Source: Pseudomonadota bacterium (GTDB lineage Bacteria > Pseudomonadota > Gammaproteobacteria > Steroidobacterales > Steroidobacteraceae). From it: 33,511 bases of DNA. The position numbers and the translations under genes were made by a program. Below are positions 1-7,196 of the stretch, piece by piece; position 1 is the first letter of the stretch, and the number at the start of each line of letters is the position of its first letter. Where the stretch lies: positions 1-33,511 of the forward strand of contig JAEZCN010000139.1 of NCBI GenBank assembly GCA_023433515.1, in the 5' to 3' direction. The notes under the pieces were generated by a model, which made no database searches, was not told the origin of the DNA, and saw nothing but the letters and a program-made list of their open reading frames with translations.

Positions 1-322
1 ACGGCTCACCCGGCATCGGGTCCGGGCACTTCTTCAGCCACTCGACCGCCTCGTCGATCGATTTGACGTTCCAGATCCAGTAGCCCGCGACCAGCTCCTT
101 GGTTTCCGCGAACGGCCCGTCGATGACGGACTGCTTGCCGCCATTGCCCGTGAAACGCACACGCTTGCCCTGCGAGCTCGGCTTCAGGCCATCGCCCGCC
201 ACCATGACGCCCGCGTTCACGAGTTCCTCGTTGAACTTCATCATGTCGCCGAGCAGATTCTCCGGCGGCATGATCCCCGCTTCGCTGTTCTTCGTTGCCT
301 TGACCATCACCATGACTCGCAT
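1..322 (-). CDS. YCII/DGPF-domain protein (C-terminus outside the window)
   Basis: The reverse strand encodes about 107 residues before the window edge, beginning MRVMVMVKATKNSEAG and containing DGPFAETKELVAGYWIW, the hallmark DGPF segment of YCII-related proteins. These are small ferredoxin-like-fold proteins, often found next to ECF sigma factors. Their biochemical role is largely unknown. The ATG at 322 follows an AAGGAG-type ribosome site. A close paralogue lies at 3391-3822 with the same DGPFAETKELVAGYWIW block, so the two probably arose by duplication. The 3' end is cut off by the window. The family assignment is firm and the function is not. Confidence 0.85.
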   Translation of the reverse strand, partial: MRVMVMVKATKNSEAGIMPPENLLGDMMKFNEELVNAGVMVAGDGLKPSSQGKRVRFTGNGGKQSVIDGPFAETKELVAGYWIWNVKSIDEAVEWLKKCPDPMPGEP

Positions 323-432
323 CGTTTTGCTCCTTCGATAAATGTCCGGTTCACCGCTTTGCCGAACGGGCCGGGGCCGGATCGACATTTACCCGGTCCT
401 GTCGCGGGGATGCCACCGCAGTCAATAGGGTG

Positions 433-461
433 ACGGCAAAAAACCGCCGCTTTTTTCCCGT
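433..461. other. Near-perfect inverted repeat with A6/T6 arms
   Basis: ACGGCAAAAAA (433-443) and TTTTTTCCCGT (451-461) are complementary except at one position and flank a CCGCCGC spacer. It lies between the YCII gene start and the tRNA promoter. The T-run is inside the stem, so it is not a textbook terminator. It could be a protein-binding site or a bidirectional hairpin. The role is unknown. Confidence 0.4.
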
Positions 462-486
462 AAGTGGCTGATTCGGAGAGGATTGC

Positions 487-515
487 TTGACGCCGCCCAA
501 GGTCGTCGCCAGAAT
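487..515 (+). promoter_or_regulatory. Promoter of the tRNA-Asn gene
   Basis: TTGACG (487-492) is followed after exactly 17 bases by CAGAAT (510-515). This gives five of six and four of six matches to the sigma-70 consensus. A G/C-only stretch (GCGCGCCC) follows the -10 box, the kind of discriminator typical of growth-rate-controlled stable RNA promoters. Transcription would start near 522, about 18 bases before the mature tRNA. Confidence 0.65.
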
Positions 516-539
516 GCGCGCCCTTCACCGGTTCTCGGT

Positions 540-615
540 TCCCTGGTAGCTCAGTCGGTAGAGCGTCGGACTGTTAATCCGTTGGTCGTTGGTTCGAGTC
601 CAACCCAGGGAGCCA
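540..615 (+). tRNA. tRNA-Asn (anticodon GTT)
   Basis: A complete 76-base cloverleaf is visible. Acceptor arms TCCCTGG (540-546) and CCAGGGA (605-611) pair perfectly, followed by discriminator G and an encoded CCA (613-615). The D-arm contains AGCTCAGTCGGTAGAGC and the T-arm contains GGTTCGAGTCC. The anticodon loop CTGTTAA places GTT at 573-575, which reads AAC/AAU asparagine codons. It has its own promoter upstream and appears to be a single-gene unit. Confidence 0.97.
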
Positions 616-770
616 TCTAACCGAGGTCCGTTCCGGACACATCGGTAACGTTTCAAGCCCGCTCGATTCACAAACTACTCGCGCAGTAGTATCCCGCAGA
701 ACCTCGACGACTCCGGCTCGAAGTGCGCGGCACAGAGCACGCAGCTCGAAAACCGCGTACCTTCCCGCCC

Positions 771-1283
771 ATGTACACCGAAACCTTCTCCCAGTTCAAA
801 AAGCAGCTCGGCCAGCTCGACAAGTGGCTCGGCACGGCCACCGATTACGCCAAGTCGAAAAACTTCGACCCGGACGTCTTCGCCACTCTGCGGCTCGCGC
901 CGGACCAGTTTCCGCTCGCGCGGCAGGTGCAGATCGCCTGCGACACGGTGAAGCTCTCCGTGGGATATCTCACCGGCAAGCCGGTCCCGTCCCAGGAAGA
1001 CAACGAAAAGACCCTCGCGGAACTGCAGGCCCGGGTGCGTTCGACCATCTCGCTGCTGGACGGAATTTCGCCGAAGGATTTCGACGGCGCCGCCGCGCGC
1101 GTCGTGAGCCAGCCGCGCTGGAAAGGCGAATGGATGACGGGCGCCGACTACTTCATCGAGCACACGATCCCTAACTTCTTCTTCCACCTCACGACGGCGT
1201 ACGCGATCCTGCGTCACAACGAGGTGGCCGTGGGCAAGCGTGACTATCTGGGTGTGCAGTCGAAACGGCCCGCCGCCACCTGA
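771..1283 (+). CDS. DUF1993 family protein
   Basis: A 170-residue soluble protein starting MYTETFSQFKKQLGQLDKWL. The ATG at 771 is preferred over the upstream in-frame start at 723 because the family begins with this helix. Length and pattern fit DUF1993, including the late block GADYFIEHTIPNFFFHLTTAY. The family is predicted to be all-helical and related to the DinB-like four-helix fold. The conserved histidines in the C-terminal third (EH, FH, RH) could bind metal, but this is not shown. No function is established. It stands alone, followed by a separately started secreted protein. Confidence 0.8.
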   Translation: MYTETFSQFKKQLGQLDKWLGTATDYAKSKNFDPDVFATLRLAPDQFPLARQVQIACDTVKLSVGYLTGKPVPSQEDNEKTLAELQARVRSTISLLDGISPKDFDGAAARVVSQPRWKGEWMTGADYFIEHTIPNFFFHLTTAYAILRHNEVAVGKRDYLGVQSKRPAAT

Positions 1284-1365
1284 TTCACCGCGGTCCGCCC
1301 GTCGATTCTTCGGAGCCATTTGCTCATGATTAGAGGATTCGATACGCCCATGCGTCTCAGCAACA

Positions 1366-2964
1366 ATGAAACGACTCACGACGCTGCTCGCGCTGGCATT
1401 CGGTTTGACCTGTGTTTCGAGTGCGGCGCCGCTGCGCATCGTGCTCGTCGACGAATCGGGCGCGTCGATTCCCGCGCGCATTCTGGTTCTCACGGCCGGC
1501 GGTGAGGCCATGCCGCCCGAGGCGGCGGTCGTGATGCCGATCGGCGATGATCGCTGGGTGTACGCGCAGGGGACTGTCGTAGTGGATGTTCCTGCGGGTG
1601 CGGTGGAGCTGCGCGCGGAACGCGGGCTCGAGTACCGGCGTATCAAACGGCAGATCACGGTGCCCGCAGCGGGCGCCACTGAACGCGTCGTGCTCTCGCG
1701 CTGGATCGACATGCGATCGCGCGGATATGCCCGGGGCGAGAATCATCTGCACGAAGGCGCCGAGCGATTGGCGGCCATGTTGCCTGGCGAAGACCTCGAC
1801 TTCGGCACCTCGCTGAGCTGGTGGAACGGCCCGGATGCCGAGCGCGCCGCGCCCGCCGGCAAAGAATCCATCCACAGACTCGGGCGAGCCCCTCATCTCG
1901 TGCCCACGAGCGTATTCGATGCCGAGGTCGAGTATGACTGGGGTGCCGTCTATCTCACGGGCGGCTCGCGCCCCGTGACGGTCGCGTCCGATCCGCGCAC
2001 ACCGAACCTGCCGTACATCCGCGACGCGCGCGCCGCGGGTTCGGTCGTTCACTACCAGGCGGGTTGGTCGCGAGAGGTGCTCGTCGACGCGCTGCTGGGC
2101 CTGGTGGATGTGGTCAACGTCGCCAACAACCTGTTCCACATGCATCGATACATGCCGCGTGGACGTTATTCGAATCTGCTGGAGCTCGAAGGATTTCCTG
2201 TCTACCCGGACACGCCCGAAGGCATGTACCGGATGAACACGGAAACCTATTATCGACTGCTCAACCTGGGTCTTCGCCTGGCGGCCGGGGCGGGCAGCGC
2301 CACCGGCGTGAAGCAGAACCCGCCAGGGTTCAATCGCGCTTACGTCCGGGTGAACGAGGATGCTTCGCTCGCGCAATTCTACCGCGCCTGGGCCGAAGGC
2401 CGAAACTTCGTGACCAACGGCCCCATCCTCGATCTGCGCAGCGGCACGGGCGAGAGAGCGGGAGATACGATTGCACTTACGAAGCAAGGCGGTGAAGTGA
2501 CGCTGCACGTTGCAGCCGAGGCCGACACGCCGCTGCAAACGCTCGAAGTGATCGTCAATGGCGAAGTCCGCCACGCATTCGACGCCGTTGGAAAACAGTC
2601 GCTCGCCGGAGAAGTCCGGATCGACGTCCGACAAGGCGCGTGGATCGCGCTCCGGGCCACGGCCCGTGACGATCTGCTGAGCGATGCGGAGTTGGCGCGG
2701 TACTCGGCCGGGAGCGATGACGAACTACTGCGTGTGAGGCCGAACCGTCTGCGCTTTGCGCACACGAGCCCGATTTACGTCACCGTCGATGGTCGTGGCC
2801 CGGCGGTGGCGGCATCGTTCGCGGAGGCGGAACGGATGCTCACCGCATTCGAACAGTTCGCCAGACGGATGGCGGCGCCGGCATTGCTTCCTGAGCTCCT
2901 GCGCGATGTGACCACCGCTCGTGACAAGTTGCGTGCGCGATCGAAGGAAGCTCTGCCGAGATAG
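1366..2964 (+). CDS. Secreted CehA/McbA-like PHP-type metallohydrolase
   Basis: A 532-residue protein with an N-terminal signal peptide (MKRLTTLLALAFGLTCVSSA, cleavage near residue 21). A beta-rich region covers about residues 25-112. A PHP-like domain then begins at ENHLHEG, with an H-x-H pair at residues 127/129. The Ala/Gly-rich stretch GLRLAAGAGSATGV, followed by a segment ending in TNGPILDL, matches the later part of CehA/McbA proteins, which include carbamate hydrolases. The C-terminal 150 residues look like a beta-sandwich followed by helices. The substrate cannot be named. The metal site looks less canonical than in proven PHP hydrolases, so activity is uncertain. Confidence 0.65.
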   Translation: MKRLTTLLALAFGLTCVSSAAPLRIVLVDESGASIPARILVLTAGGEAMPPEAAVVMPIGDDRWVYAQGTVVVDVPAGAVELRAERGLEYRRIKRQITVPAAGATERVVLSRWIDMRSRGYARGENHLHEGAERLAAMLPGEDLDFGTSLSWWNGPDAERAAPAGKESIHRLGRAPHLVPTSVFDAEVEYDWGAVYLTGGSRPVTVASDPRTPNLPYIRDARAAGSVVHYQAGWSREVLVDALLGLVDVVNVANNLFHMHRYMPRGRYSNLLELEGFPVYPDTPEGMYRMNTETYYRLLNLGLRLAAGAGSATGVKQNPPGFNRAYVRVNEDASLAQFYRAWAEGRNFVTNGPILDLRSGTGERAGDTIALTKQGGEVTLHVAAEADTPLQTLEVIVNGEVRHAFDAVGKQSLAGEVRIDVRQGAWIALRATARDDLLSDAELARYSAGSDDELLRVRPNRLRFAHTSPIYVTVDGRGPAVAASFAEAERMLTAFEQFARRMAAPALLPELLRDVTTARDKLRARSKEALPR

Positions 2965-2982
2965 CTCGAATCCGGGCGCGCC

Positions 2983-3306
2983 TCAGGCCTGCCCCAGTTC
3001 CCGCCGCACTTCGATGAGCGCCACCGTCGTCCGATTGAACGGATCCCGAATCGCGGGATTCTGCGATCTGTAGTTCGCGCTCAACGTCTCCGTCAGTTCC
3101 AGCGCCCTCGACACCGATCTCGCCGCCGCCGGAAATTGATTCTTGTCCGACTGCTTCAGCGCAGCCTCGATCAAATCGATCGCCTCCTGAAACTGCGCCC
3201 ACTCCGGTTCCGCCTCCGCAAGCGGTCCCTTCACGAGCGTCCGCCGCAGATTCCCCAGATCTTCCTTCGCGATCTTCAGAAAGCGGATCAACTGAATCTT
3301 CGGCAT
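2983..3306 (-). CDS. Small helical protein of unknown function
   Basis: A 107-residue protein starting MPKIQLIRFLKIAKEDLG. The ATG at 3306 has a strong GGAGGGG ribosome site just upstream, so this start is chosen over the longer reading from 3351. The sequence is almost entirely predicted helix, rich in Ala, Glu and Arg, without signal peptide, membrane segment or cysteine. I do not recognise the family. It lies 84 bases downstream of the second YCII gene on the same strand, with a hairpin between them. Confidence 0.7.
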   Translation of the reverse strand: MPKIQLIRFLKIAKEDLGNLRRTLVKGPLAEAEPEWAQFQEAIDLIEAALKQSDKNQFPAAARSVSRALELTETLSANYRSQNPAIRDPFNRTTVALIEVRRELGQA

Positions 3307-3327
3307 GTCCCCTCCGACATATGCGGA

Positions 3328-3359
3328 GGGCGCGGCCGCTCTTGGCACCAACCGCGCCC
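3328..3359. other. GC-rich hairpin between two co-directional genes
   Basis: GGGCGCGG (3328-3335) pairs with CCGCGCCC (3352-3359) around a 16-base loop. It lies between the stop of the YCII gene and the start of the small helical protein, both on the reverse strand. No T-tract follows on that strand, so it may be an attenuating or mRNA-end-stabilising hairpin rather than a full terminator. Confidence 0.4.
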
Positions 3360-3390
3360 TTTCCGTGGGAATGTCCCGGGACGATGAACG

Positions 3391-3822
3391 TCAGGCTTTC
3401 GCTTCGACCGTCCGGTGCATCTCTTCTACTCTATCTTGCAGCTCCGGCGTGAACCCCTCGCCGAAATCCTCGGGCCCGAAGAACGGACGGATCTCGACAT
3501 CGGACTCCTGCCCGGGTGACGGATCCGGGATTCGCATCGCCCACTCCATCGCCTCTTCCATCGACTTCACTTCCCAGATCCAGTAGCCGGCGACCAACTC
3601 CTTCGTCTCGGCGAACGGTCCGTCCGTGACCGACGGCTTGCGGTGCGGCCGGAACGTCAGGCGTTTGCCGAACTTGCTCGGCTTCAGCCCATCGGCGCTC
3701 TTCAGGATCCCCGCCTTCGTCATCTCCTCATTGAAACGGATCGTCTTCTCGATGTCCTCCATCTTCGGCATTACGCCCGATTCGCTGTTCGGGTTGGCTT
3801 TCAGGATCACCATGACTCGCAT
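3391..3822 (-). CDS. YCII/DGPF-domain protein
   Basis: A 143-residue protein starting MRVMVILKANPNSESG. The ATG at 3822 follows a GGGAG ribosome site and matches the start of the paralogue at 1-322. Residues about 1-95 form the YCII ferredoxin-like domain, with the diagnostic DGPFAETKELVAGYWIW. The acidic C-terminal tail (about 96-143, ending in an amphipathic helix) continues beyond the YCII core. Many DGPF proteins neighbour ECF sigma factors, but none is seen here. The role is unknown. Confidence 0.88.
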   Translation of the reverse strand: MRVMVILKANPNSESGVMPKMEDIEKTIRFNEEMTKAGILKSADGLKPSKFGKRLTFRPHRKPSVTDGPFAETKELVAGYWIWEVKSMEEAMEWAMRIPDPSPGQESDVEIRPFFGPEDFGEGFTPELQDRVEEMHRTVEAKA

Positions 3823-4071
3823 CGTCGTTCTCCCACATCTAAGTGCCAACGGGTGTTGGGTTCGATGGGTGGCCGATTGGCTCGAGCCCGGTTCGACAAT
3901 TCAATTCAAACGGAGATTCTGCTCGCGACCAGAGCCCGCTGTCTCATCTCCAAGTGTCTGAAAAACCAGGGATTGCGACATCGCCCTCTTTCCAACCTCC
4001 CTGCTGCAACCCGTTTCCAGGTCGGACCGTCTCAACGGCACCTGATCCACCGCCGTCCAGAGGGAGTTCCC

Positions 4072-4911
4072 ATGACTCGCTGTCTCGCCGTTGCCTTCGC
4101 CTTGTTGCTGGCCTGCTCCGCAAACGCCGCGGAAAGAAAACTCGAGCGAACCTTCGACGTCTCGCCAGGTGGAACGCTGACCGTGGACTCCGACTCCGCT
4201 TCGGTGCGTGTGTCGGGCGGCGATACGAACCAGGTGACCGTCCGCATGAGCGCCCGCGGCTCGGAAGGGGATCTCGACGACGCAAAGCTCGAGGCAGTGC
4301 AGACAGACCGTGGCGTGACCGTCACGCTGCGACAGCGGAAGAACAACTGGTTCAACTGGGGATCCTGGACCCGCGAGGCGTCCATCGAGGTGACGGTGCC
4401 GCGACGTTACGTCATCGACGTTCGCACGAGCGGCGGAAGCGTCGAACTGACGGACACCACCGGCACGGCAGCCTTGCGCTCCTCGGGCGGTAGCGTCGTC
4501 GCGAAGAACGTGAACGGGAATGTCGAAGCGCGAACCTCCGGCGGCGGAATTCATGCGGAGAACATCCGGGGTGACATCGATGCGGCTACCTCGGGTGGCA
4601 GCGTCCGCCTGTTGAATATCGACGGCAGGATCCGCGGGAAGACGAGCGGGGGGAGCGTCGAGTGCAGCCTCGTGGGTGAAAACCGCGGAATCTCGGCGAC
4701 GACTTCCGGTGGCAGCGTTCGAGTGACAGTGCCGCGAGCCACGAGAGGCAATCTCGATGCGACGACGAGCGGTGGCTCGATCAATTCAGATCTTCCGGTC
4801 ACGGCGACGTCGCAGCAGAACGGCCAGCTGAAAGGGGCCATCAACGGCGGCGGTCAGCCGATCGATGCTCACACGTCCGGAGGCAGCATCTCGTTGCGCG
4901 CGGCGAATTGA
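4072..4911 (+). CDS. Exported DUF4097 repeat protein
   Basis: A 279-residue protein with signal peptide MTRCLAVAFALLLACSANAA. The ATG at 4072 sits behind AGGGAG. After an N-terminal beta domain, eight copies of a T/S-SGG-S/G repeat run from about residue 118 to 272 (for example RTSGGSVEL, ATSGGSVRL, KTSGGSVEC, TTSGGSVRV, HTSGGSISL), spaced about 17 to 33 residues apart. This is the signature of DUF4097 beta-strand repeat proteins, thought to fold as an extended beta-solenoid. It is probably periplasmic or cell-surface. A cysteine near residue 16 lies in the signal region (LLLACSA), so lipidation is possible, though the lipobox is imperfect. Function unknown. Confidence 0.82.
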   Translation: MTRCLAVAFALLLACSANAAERKLERTFDVSPGGTLTVDSDSASVRVSGGDTNQVTVRMSARGSEGDLDDAKLEAVQTDRGVTVTLRQRKNNWFNWGSWTREASIEVTVPRRYVIDVRTSGGSVELTDTTGTAALRSSGGSVVAKNVNGNVEARTSGGGIHAENIRGDIDAATSGGSVRLLNIDGRIRGKTSGGSVECSLVGENRGISATTSGGSVRVTVPRATRGNLDATTSGGSINSDLPVTATSQQNGQLKGAINGGGQPIDAHTSGGSISLRAAN

Positions 4912-4960
4912 GGCTCCGGGTCCTGCTGGGCGCTTCCGCTGCCGCTGCTGGAGCCGCCGA

Positions 4961-4989
4961 TTCAGCTTCGTGGGGCGCGAGGCTAGAAT
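4961..4989 (+). promoter_or_regulatory. Probable leaderless promoter of the SRAP gene
   Basis: TTCAGC (4961-4966), a 17-base spacer, then TAGAAT (4984-4989, four to five of six matches to the -10 consensus). Only six bases separate the -10 box from the ATG at 4996. There is no Shine-Dalgarno sequence, so the transcript would start at or next to the start codon. Confidence 0.45.
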
Positions 4990-4995
4990 CCGCGC

Positions 4996-5925
4996 ATGTG
5001 CTATTCGGCCCAGATCCAGTCCGCCTACACGAAATACCTGCGCGAAACCGGCGCGGAGATGGACATCGACCAGTTCGTCGAGATCTTCGGCGCGCGTTTC
5101 TCCGACTCCAGCATCCGCATTCCGCGTGCGGTCGAGCGCTGGTTCGATCAGCCGAAGTCGGATGATGAGCGCAAGATCAAGGCGATGATCGACGAGTACC
5201 GCGCCGCCGAGACGACGAAGCTCGAGCGTGAAGTGTTCGCGCAGAAGAAGCGGCTCGCGGACGCGGAGCGCACGCTGCTCACCAAGACCACGAAGGCCGC
5301 GACGGAGAGCAAACGCATCGCGGCCGACAAGATCGAAAAGGCGCTGACGCGGCTGGAGCGATTGAAAGCCGAGAAGCCGCACCCGGCCGAAGCCCGCATC
5401 TTTCCGATGCACTACGCGCCCATTGTCTTCCAGGACGGCCGCCGCCGCGTGATGCGCCTCGCGCGTTACCACTGCCGCAAGCCCAACGAGCCCGCGTTCA
5501 TCGACCGCAAACTACCCGGACTCTACAACGCGCGGCGCGACAGCCTCGGCAAATACTGGCGCGAGCAGTTCGGGTTCTCGCACGCGGTGATGCTGGTCGA
5601 ATCGTTCTTCGAGAACGTCGATCGCGATGGCAAGAACCAGGTGCTGCACTTCATCCCGAAGCCCGCGGGCACGATGCTGATCGCGTGTCTGTATGCGGAG
5701 TGGAAAGACCCCAAGGGCGGCAAGCCACTATTGTCTTTCGCCGCGATCACGGATGAACCGCCTGCCGAGGTCGCGGCCGCGGGGCACGATCGCATGATCG
5801 TGAACCTCAAGCCGGAAAGTCTCGATGCGTGGCTGACACCCGCCGGCCGTCCGGTTGATGAGCTCCAGCGCATCCTCGCGGACCATCAGACGCCGTATTA
5901 CGAACACGAAGTGATGGCGGCCTGA
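4996..5925 (+). CDS. SRAP family protein (HMCES/YedK-like) with coiled-coil insert
   Basis: A 309-residue protein starting MCYSAQ. In SRAP proteins the Cys at position 2 becomes N-terminal after Met removal and forms a thiazolidine crosslink with abasic sites in single-stranded DNA. Other active-site pieces are visible: NARRDS (the NAR motif, about residue 177), VESFFEN (the catalytic Glu region, about 200) and GHDRMIVNL (the catalytic His, about 260). Canonical YedK is about 220 residues. This one carries about 80 extra residues (about 55-135), highly charged and helical, which look like a coiled coil. The 3' end overlaps the convergent acetyltransferase gene by 28 bases. Family confidence is high. 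Confidence 0.87.
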   Translation: MCYSAQIQSAYTKYLRETGAEMDIDQFVEIFGARFSDSSIRIPRAVERWFDQPKSDDERKIKAMIDEYRAAETTKLEREVFAQKKRLADAERTLLTKTTKAATESKRIAADKIEKALTRLERLKAEKPHPAEARIFPMHYAPIVFQDGRRRVMRLARYHCRKPNEPAFIDRKLPGLYNARRDSLGKYWREQFGFSHAVMLVESFFENVDRDGKNQVLHFIPKPAGTMLIACLYAEWKDPKGGKPLLSFAAITDEPPAEVAAAGHDRMIVNLKPESLDAWLTPAGRPVDELQRILADHQTPYYEHEVMAA

Positions 5926-6422
5926 CCAGGCACCAGCCACTCGTAATAGATGAGTGGCACGTCGCCGGTCGAACTCGGCCCTACCTTTCGAAAACCACAG
6001 GCCTGGTAGAACCCGCCCGCACCCGCGGCGTGATCGTACGCATCGAGCCACAACGCCTGCGCGGGCCAGTCGCGTGCTTTCGCCTTCGCGGCTTCCATGA
6101 GCCCGCGACCGAGTCCAAGCCCGCGCGCCTCCGGCGAAACCGCGAGCCCCAGCACGTAAAGCGAAGTCTTCACGGGCGTGAACGCGCCGGAATCGATGGC
6201 CCACTGCTTCGTCACGGCAAGCCGAACCGTGCCGACGATGGTTCCGTCACGCCGCGCGACGAGCACGTGTGAGGCGCGTAGCTGCCGTTGAACCAGTGCG
6301 ACGCCCGGACATTCCGACCAATGCCCTTTCCCGAACTGCCGCGTCATCCCGCGCGCGACCTGCGTGCGCAGCGCCGCGATTTCGCGCGCGTCGGCCGCCC
6401 TGGCTGAAGAAATCGAAGTCAC
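5898..6422 (-). CDS. GNAT family N-acetyltransferase
   Basis: A protein of about 174 residues with a GNAT fold. The acetyl-CoA binding motif ARGLGLGRGLMEAA is preceded by the beta-4 strand SLYVLGLAVSP, and the C-terminal GFYQACGFRKVG is the usual GNAT ending block. The substrate is unknown. The start is uncertain. GTG at 6422 puts the first strand right after the start, while an upstream ATG at 6473 adds 17 residues that look non-homologous and lacks a ribosome site. It converges on, and overlaps, the SRAP gene, and diverges from the membrane protein at 6509. Confidence 0.8.
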   Translation of the reverse strand: MTSISSARAADAREIAALRTQVARGMTRQFGKGHWSECPGVALVQRQLRASHVLVARRDGTIVGTVRLAVTKQWAIDSGAFTPVKTSLYVLGLAVSPEARGLGLGRGLMEAAKAKARDWPAQALWLDAYDHAAGAGGFYQACGFRKVGPSSTGDVPLIYYEWLVPGQAAITSCS

Positions 6423-6508
6423 ACCCGACAGTACCTGACATCGGCCGACATCGACACGGGACGTCCGTGACATTGCGCGCGCGTGCCGGCCGACAAGAAT
6501 GCCGGGTC

Positions 6509-7192
6509 ATGCGCGGCTTCGACTTCAGCTCCTGGCAGGCAGTGCTCACGACATTGCTCGGTCTTGCCATCATCACGCTGCTCGGCGTGGGCATCCGGTT
6601 GCTCGCGATGCAGACGATCCAGCAGCGCCGCGAGCGCGAGAATCGCCAGATCAACGAGCGGCTGCGCACGTTGATCGCGGCGTACAAGACGCTCGGCGGA
6701 TCGTTCACGGGCGACCTGGCGGTGGATCCCACACACCTGCGCGACCTGCGACTGCGCGAGCCCGAGGATGCGTACGCTCCGCTGCCCATCCTCGTTTACG
6801 AAAGCACCGACCGGTCGCGTCGCATCCGCGACACGGTCGAGGCCGCGCTGTCGGACATCATCCTGTTAGGCACCGAGGAACAGGTCCGCCTCGCGGCCCG
6901 TGCCGCGACCGAGCTGGCGTCGGGCAAACCCGTCCATACGCATGAGCTCGTCGTCTCCTTGCGCGACTTCATCCGTTCCGTGCTCGATCTCGATCCGATC
7001 GCGGCGGACGTCGTGATTCCGAAACAGGGCCCCGCCCGCCCGGGCTCGGGCAAGGCCGGTGGTGACAAGGAAGGTGGCAAGACGGGCAGCGGCAGAACCG
7101 GCGGCGGCGGCATGGCCGCGGGCGCCGGGGCCGGCATGGGCATGGGTCTCGGCCTCGGCGCCGCGACGGGCACCGAGGACGAGCGGCCCTGA
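6509..7192 (+). CDS. Single-span membrane protein, unknown function
   Basis: A 227-residue protein. After MRGFDFSSWQ comes one strong membrane helix (about residues 11-33, VLTTLLGLAIITLLGVGIRL). A basic amphipathic helix follows, then a predicted cytoplasmic helical domain to about residue 175. The tail (about 178-227) is low-complexity, made of Gly, Ala and Met (GGGGMAAGAGAGMGMGLGLG). The start at 6509 places the membrane helix at the N-terminus; upstream in-frame sequence is not protein-like. An AAGAAT -10-like box ends eight bases before the ATG with no ribosome site, so it may be leaderless. I do not recognise a named family. Confidence 0.75.
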   Translation: MRGFDFSSWQAVLTTLLGLAIITLLGVGIRLLAMQTIQQRRERENRQINERLRTLIAAYKTLGGSFTGDLAVDPTHLRDLRLREPEDAYAPLPILVYESTDRSRRIRDTVEAALSDIILLGTEEQVRLAARAATELASGKPVHTHELVVSLRDFIRSVLDLDPIAADVVIPKQGPARPGSGKAGGDKEGGKTGSGRTGGGGMAAGAGAGMGMGLGLGAATGTEDERP

Positions 7193-7196
7193 CTCG

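Noticed and set aside
626..638. Hairpin GTCCG-TTC-CGGAC after the tRNA as a terminator
   Set aside because: The stem is only five base pairs and no T-tract follows, so it is too weak to call.
675..1712. A 345-codon reverse-strand reading frame over the DUF1993 gene
   Set aside because: It spans a gene boundary on the other strand, has a low-complexity composition and no recognisable domain.
1357..2634. A 425-codon reverse-strand reading frame opposite the CehA-like gene
   Set aside because: The composition is that of an antisense shadow. The forward frame has a signal peptide and family motifs.
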